This document shows positions 58,739 to 64,000 of a stretch of 64,000 nucleotides of DNA, one piece after another (position 1 is the stretch's first letter; every line of letters starts with the position of its first letter). Made by a program: the position numbers and the translations under genes. The DNA lies in the NCBI GenBank assembly GCA_948474755.1, contig CAOLHI010001827.1:1-64000 (forward strand). The letters are read 5' to 3'. The stretch is from Ctenosaura bakeri. Lineage: Eukaryota; Chordata; Lepidosauria; Squamata; Iguanidae. The notes under the pieces were generated by a model. It saw only the letters and a list, made by a program, of their open reading frames with translations, was not told the DNA's origin and did not search any database.

Positions 58739-59153
58739 GGCCTTTTCCACAGCGGGTGAGGGAGTCGCCCCGCACCGCTACTCACCGGACCTTTCGGCTC
58801 CCTGATCCGGTCCACAGCGCTCTGGAGCAGTGCGTGCTCATCAATACGCGTTGCTCCGGTGTCCCAAATGGCGGCTTCCAGTTGGTCGAGGGTCTCAACC
58901 AACCACTGAAACTCGGCAGCCTAAAGCCTGGCCCCAGGCAGATTGAAGGCTTGCAGTGGCGCGCTGTGTGCTTTTGAAAGACTGGAAAAATCAGGTCTTT
59001 CAAAAGCACGCTGGAGGACCCCTTGGGGTCATTCCGGACCAGACTGAGCTGTGGATCTACCTTAAATAGATCTGACCCAGTCTGGTCCAAGGTGCAGACC
59101 TCCTCCTTGGAGGACGGACCGCTCCGTTTCAAACACCCCATGTGGAAAAGGTC
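58739..59153 (+). mobile_element. GC-rich MITE, long class (415 bp)
   Basis: Termini GGCCTTTTCCACAG and TGTGGAAAAGGTC. The duplication is AGAGA/AAAGA (58734-58738 and 59154-59158). It shares CCGCTACTCACCGG and CCCAAATGGCGGCTTCC (intact YY1-like core) with the family. An inverted pair, TTTTGAAAGACTGG and CAGGTCTTTCAAAA, lies at about 58971-59004. Confidence 0.87.
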
Positions 59154-59158
59154 AAAGA

Positions 59159-60229
59159 CTCAGCCCATTTCCATTTCTGTAAATCACCAGTTCCATTCCA
59201 GTTTGTTTTGGTGGTGGAGGTGCAAGAAAAGATGCAACATTGTCTCTATATTCTAAAGCCTGAGCTTTTATATTTCACCAACCTCCCTTCTAAAATGTTT
59301 GGACGTCTTCCTGACATCAAGGAGGGAGAGCGAAATGTAAGCATCTAATTTGGGTTTAATGTTGCAGCACCTTCCTTCTCTGATTTAAAAAAAGAAATAG
59401 CACACATATGGTTTCCATGGTGATTTTTTTTTCCAGATGGGGACTAAGTCATATTCTTCCATGATAATATTATAGGAAGGTGATTATAATATGCTATATT
59501 TAATAAAATTTATTTTGTGGCAGAAAACTGGTTTTTGCCTTTAGAGACCAAGAACAAACATCCAAATAAAGCAGCTGAAATTATGAGGTCCATTCCAAAA
59601 GTTCACAAACAGCTTAGGGATATTTATCCAAGTGGTTCTATCTATATAATTTTGTAATATTCATCACACTGATCTGTTTCATTCCATACTCCTTGTAAAT
59701 GTTAGTTTTTACCATTGTTTAGAAAAATATAGGAGGAAAGGTATTCCAGCTATGTCAACAGGGCTCCAATTACTGTAACAATGATTATGGATTTGTTTGA
59801 AAAAGGGGAAAGGCACTGTGTGGTATTATGTAAGATGTTTCAGATTAAGTCTACTGGGGGAAAAGAGAAAGGACAACAAGGAAGCATGAATAAATATCAA
59901 GCTGATCAACATTTTGTATGGGGCACTATATGAAAAGCCATAAGTACTCTGAACACTTTGAAATAGCAAGTCTATGTATAAAATAAAACAATACACATCT
60001 TAACCTCAGAGCCACTTAATCACTTTTGTGAAAGAATTGCCCAGACAAATTATTATGGTGGTTATTAATGTTTAACGACAACATGTATGAAAAGGAAAAT
60101 CCAAGGGATCTGGAATGTTTTCTAAAATAATATAAAAAGAGATTTTTAAAAAAGAAAAAAAAGATAATAATAAGTCACCTTAGCACACAAAGCTTTTTTC
60201 AGGAAATAGATTTTAAAAAATCAGAGATG
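59159..60229. other. No gene recognised
   Basis: AT-rich; the 3' part may already belong to the L1 that follows. Confidence 0.45.
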
Positions 60230-61385
60230 GCTACATCCTGAAAACTTCTTGTATTTTGAATAAAATAACTGGGAATTTAAAACAAGGGAGATGCTTTTCA
60301 AGGAAGGCAAAGATCATAGCTGACTTGCTTAAATGCAACTTTAAAATAGATTTAACCATGATAAGGCAGACCTTACTGTAGTTTTACTGAGAGTTCTGTA
60401 AAGAAGATGACCATGTAATTTTAAAGAGGTATATGTATCTTTTGAATCTGGAGACAGAGGATGAATCTATTATGAAGTAAATGACAAAGTGGGTGCAAAA
60501 TGTTGGGTACCATGTCTATTTGGAGGAATCAGACAAAACGTGGTCTAGATGTAAATTGTATAACAGTATAAAATTTACTTTGTATAGCAATCTAAACAAA
60601 AATATACAAGATGATGTATAGATGGTTTTTAATCTCAAGCAAGTTGTCAAAAATGTCTAAGAATATTTCAAACCACTTTCGGGAATGTCAAGATAAGGAG
60701 GATTCCTTTTTTCACATGTGGTGGAATTGTAAGAAAATGAAAAGCTATTGATCCAAGATTTACATGGTAATTAAAAAAAAATAAGGTAGATTTTGTAATG
60801 TATCCAGAAATGTTTCTGTTAGGTATTACGGATAAGGATTTGGATAGTAAATCTGGACTCCTGTTTCATTATATGAAAACAGCTGAAAGAATATTATTTG
60901 CTCAAATCTGGAAAAGGACTGAAGTGCCAGTGACAGAAGATTGGATTGCTAAGGTTGCTGAACTATCCCAAATGGCTAAACAAATGTGCATTTTAACAGA
61001 CAAGCCCACTGAAGATTTCTTGAAAGACTGGAAATTGTTTATGGACTTTTTGAGTTACAAAAAATCTAACGATGCAATAATTTATGGATATGGTTACTAG
61101 TAGTTTGTTGAGGGGGACCTGTAATGGCAGATTAAAAGTTTTCAGCCTATCCTTATCTTTTCACTCTCATTAAAGTTTGGCTATGGTATGTCAGAGTGCT
61201 TCTGTATTTTACCAGTTTAGTATTTAGTCAGTTAGTGAATTAGAGTGCTAGTGAGTTAAAGTTCCAGTGAGTTAGTATTTAGTGCTTTTTAGTTTACTGT
61301 TTTAGTATTGTGTTTTAATTTTAGTTTATGTTTATGTTAAAAATGTTAGTTGGTATTTAAGATTCATAAATAAATATAGAAATAT
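60230..61385 (+). mobile_element. L1 LINE relic, ORF2 C-terminus and 3' UTR
   Basis: Broken ORF2 text: WEFKTREML near 60270, then HFRECQDKEDSFFHMWWNC (about 60680-60730, the knuckle region), then a 100-codon open piece (60798-61100) with LLGITDKDLDSK, LLFHYMKTAERILFAQIWK, VTEDWIAKVAELSQMAK and DWKLFMDFLSYKKSND. The UTR is rich in TTAGT words and ends at AATAAATATAG (about 61370-61380). Same family as 28640-30862, but more diverged from the copy at 1-1016. Not functional. Confidence 0.85.
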
Positions 61386-63870
61386 TTCCTAAAATATTAT
61401 ATACTCTCTAAAGCTTAGATCTTTTTGGTGTCAGTTGATGCCTGTCCACCATCATAATTCGCTATAGCTTCAATATTACTTTTTTGTTCAAAAATGGTTC
61501 TTCTTGAGCCAGCAATGTCATTGTGTAGGCAATGAATGTTCACTATGTGATGACATAAGTAAGGCTAATGTGCTTAGAATCAGGGGTCTGAATTAGCAGG
61601 ATTTACTGTCAGTGACATTCTCATGTGGCCAAAGCTTATTTGCTAGATAACAACATCACAAATGTCATTGAGAACATCAGCAAAAGGTAATCATGCTATA
61701 GCTTTTTGGGACTTTGAAAGGTTCACTTGCTTCTTAAATGCAAAATACTGAGTGGGGTGAAGGCATTATCTAAATGTATATTAAGGTATGCAGTCTTATA
61801 AAATCAACACTTTTACCCCACACCTCCAAAAAAAAAAAAACCAGTAAAAGTTTAGACATTTCACAGGTGATATGACACAGAAAATGTTTGTGAGGTATCT
61901 ATTCAGTTTTAATCAATCCAAAACACTACAGAAAAAGTTTTGTATATCCTGTGCCTCGTTATTTGTAGGTTGAGAAAGCCTAATTCTTCAACCACAGTTA
62001 AATATAAAATTGACTGCATGGGAGTGGTTTCTCAGTGAAGTGTTGCTAGGAGACAATGTCAGGAAAATATCACCAATTTGTGACTTTTTTTTTGCAATCA
62101 GTGAATACACACACTCCATGATCATTCATCACAAGATGAATAGAGAATTCCTAGGAAACTTTAAGTGGATATAAATGTATATTTAAGCTTCCCATCCTCC
62201 ATTCTTTATGACTTTAGATGATTAAATGCAGCTTGATGGAGTGGTTTTTAATAGCAGCAAGTTCAACCAATCTCCTAATCCATTTTCAAAAGCTTAAAAC
62301 TTGCTGCTAACACAAGAGGTTACAGAAAGCAATTATTATTCCAGAAAACTTCTTGGCACATAGATTTAAATTCTGCTGGATATCTGTATCAGAGCTTGGA
62401 ATTAATTCTGGAATCAAATGGATCTATTATGTTAGATGCCACGACGTCCGTCACATTCAGTAAAACAAGAACACCTGCTTGTTCAGGAGAAGAAATATTA
62501 GAATTGTAGGAAATATGTCACATGACTCTGCTATTAGGCAGATTAATTCATGTGATTTCTCTGAGAAGACAGCAGGGCAGAGGAGAAGGAGAACTTTCTG
62601 AGCCCAAGTCAGATAGTTGGACTTGAGGAGTAGACAAACAGCTAAGTTTGGGAAATAAGAAAATAGAAAAGAATGGAGGAAAGTCTTTGGAGGAAATGGC
62701 AGTTGGGACAATGATGCACTTATTTAGCAGAAGACCAAAGTCCTCAAAATAGTCAAGGCCCTTTCGGAGTGTCCTTCATGGACCTGTAGGGAAGGAAAGT
62801 ATTAGGTTTTTTGTTTTTTCTGGGATGCAGTTGCATTATGGTTCGGTCTAGTCATTTCACCTTCTTGTTGATTGTATTCTAAGCTGGTTTTCTATGGCGG
62901 GTTGTGATATAATCTACATTTGTTATATAATATTTTGAGGGTACTTCCAGAAATGCCTTTTAGACCTTTTAAGCCAAAAGGCAGGTGCCTCCTCAATGGG
63001 TGGGTCTGAAATGAAAGTGTTTGGAGTTTTATTTGGGAGTAGGAATGAACTGCTTCAGTTATTTCTCCCTCACATTGATGGCATTCTAAGATTATTTCTA
63101 CTGTATATTATGAGCTGTGGTGAACCCTTTTGCAATTTTTTAGTGTATTATTCACATAGTGCACACTTTTGGATAATTAAGTAAAAAGTTTTGTTTAGAC
63201 CCATCTCCCATTTATTTGTTTCTTGGCTTCTCCCTTTGTTTCTCACTGCCACTTCACCTTCTTCTTTTTACTCACCATCTTTCCTCCTACTTCTTCACCA
63301 CTCCGTACAGTTAAGATAAGACTGGCGCCAAGAAGGGTGGGTTTGTTATACACCTGATGATTAAAACAATTGTGTTTGGGATCCCTGGCTCTGTACTGCA
63401 GGCAAAATCTTCACTAGTGATCTTTGTAGACCACAGTTGTTTGGCAGTTGGCAGGCAGAAAATATGCTGTGATTCAGCTATGCAGAAAAATATTCTACAT
63501 ATACTCAGACAGATCCACTCAAAAATTGTGATTTACTGACTAATCTTTGTGGTTATCTGCCTATTGCTGTCTTTAAACTGGATCAGTGTCTTTTAACCAA
63601 AAGAAATCCCTTCCTATTAACCTTTAACAAGCAGGGCATTTGAAGAGCGAATGAAGTAAGGGTGGAAAGAAAAGAAAGATACAGATGAATGAAAAGCAGG
63701 ATTGAAGAGGCTGCAAGATGAAATCTTATGCTTTGGGACAGACTTCCTCAATCTGGCAGCTCCCAGACATGTTGGATTCCCACCATAAACTGGCAACAAT
63801 GCTATTACAGGTTAATAGTCCATGAAGATTGTCACATTTGAGGAAGACAACTTTAAAAGTGCATGCACAT

Positions 63871-63871
<1 letters not shown>
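61386..63871. other. No gene recognised
   Basis: AT-rich unique-looking sequence. An A-run is at about 61829-61840. AAGGCCCTTTCGGAGTG at 62756 recalls a single MITE end without a partner. Confidence 0.45.

Positions 63872-63903
<32 letters not shown>
63872..63903. repeat. (CA)n microsatellite
   Basis: About 16 units, preceded by GCATGCACATGC. Confidence 0.95.
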
Positions 63904-63904
<1 letters not shown>

Positions 63905-64000
63905 CAGACCTGTTGAAGGAACTAGTAATAAAACATGCTACTCTAAGGCCAACAGTGACAATCTTCATGCTATTTTCTCTAAGTCCCATGGCCTAGCCAA

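Noticed and set aside
62756..62800. Further MITE at GGCCCTTTCGGAGTG
   Set aside because: Only one end is visible; no inverted partner or 5-bp duplication was found within about 600 bp.

Overview
This is eukaryotic, AT-rich, non-coding DNA. The repeat content points to a squamate reptile, probably a lizard: L1, CR1 and L2 LINEs coexist, there is a tRNA-derived SINE ending in an (ACA/ACAAC)n tail, Tigger/pogo-type MITEs flanked by TA, and a dense set of MITEs with 5-bp target duplications. Family names rest on recognised protein motifs, termini and target-site duplications read directly, not on a database search; the species assignment is inference. I see no bacterial operons, ribosome-binding sites or CRISPR arrays, and no convincing multi-exon host gene. 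The window looks like a gene desert or the inside of a very large intron.

Layout. 0-3 kb: the 3' end of an L1 whose ORF2 frame is open from the left window edge, an old repeat split by a 582-bp insertion with a 9-bp duplication, and two SINEs. 3-13 kb: microsatellite, a purine-only tract, a cluster of octamer (POU) motifs, two hairpin MITEs, L2 and CR1 fragments. 13-19 kb: a CpG-dense MITE, a MITE inserted in another MITE, and a GGAA microsatellite. 21-27 kb: an inverted-repeat cluster, a CR1 reverse-transcriptase relic, a Tigger MITE and a 21-bp minisatellite. 28.6-30.9 kb: a three-level nest, L1 interrupted by a Tigger, itself interrupted by a solo LTR. 32-37 kb: two GC-rich MITEs on either side of an L2 reverse-transcriptase relic. 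39-54 kb: MITEs, SINEs, another Tigger, a pre-miRNA-sized hairpin and long unassigned stretches. 54.5-59 kb: a CR1 3' end, an ankyrin-like exon fragment, a 607-bp solo LTR with internal 96-bp repeats, the 5' half of a CR1 (ORF1 esterase plus endonuclease) and a further MITE. 60-61.4 kb: a third L1 relic.

The most notable theme is the MITE group. Short palindromic elements (about 150-220 bp) and long GC-rich elements (about 415-530 bp) share the terminus GCCnTTTCnnCAC and a 5-bp target duplication, so they may have used the same transposase. The long class also carries a YY1-like site in every readable copy. The ankyrin-like fragment at 55.9-56.05 kb is the only host-protein similarity found, and the only lead to an actual gene.
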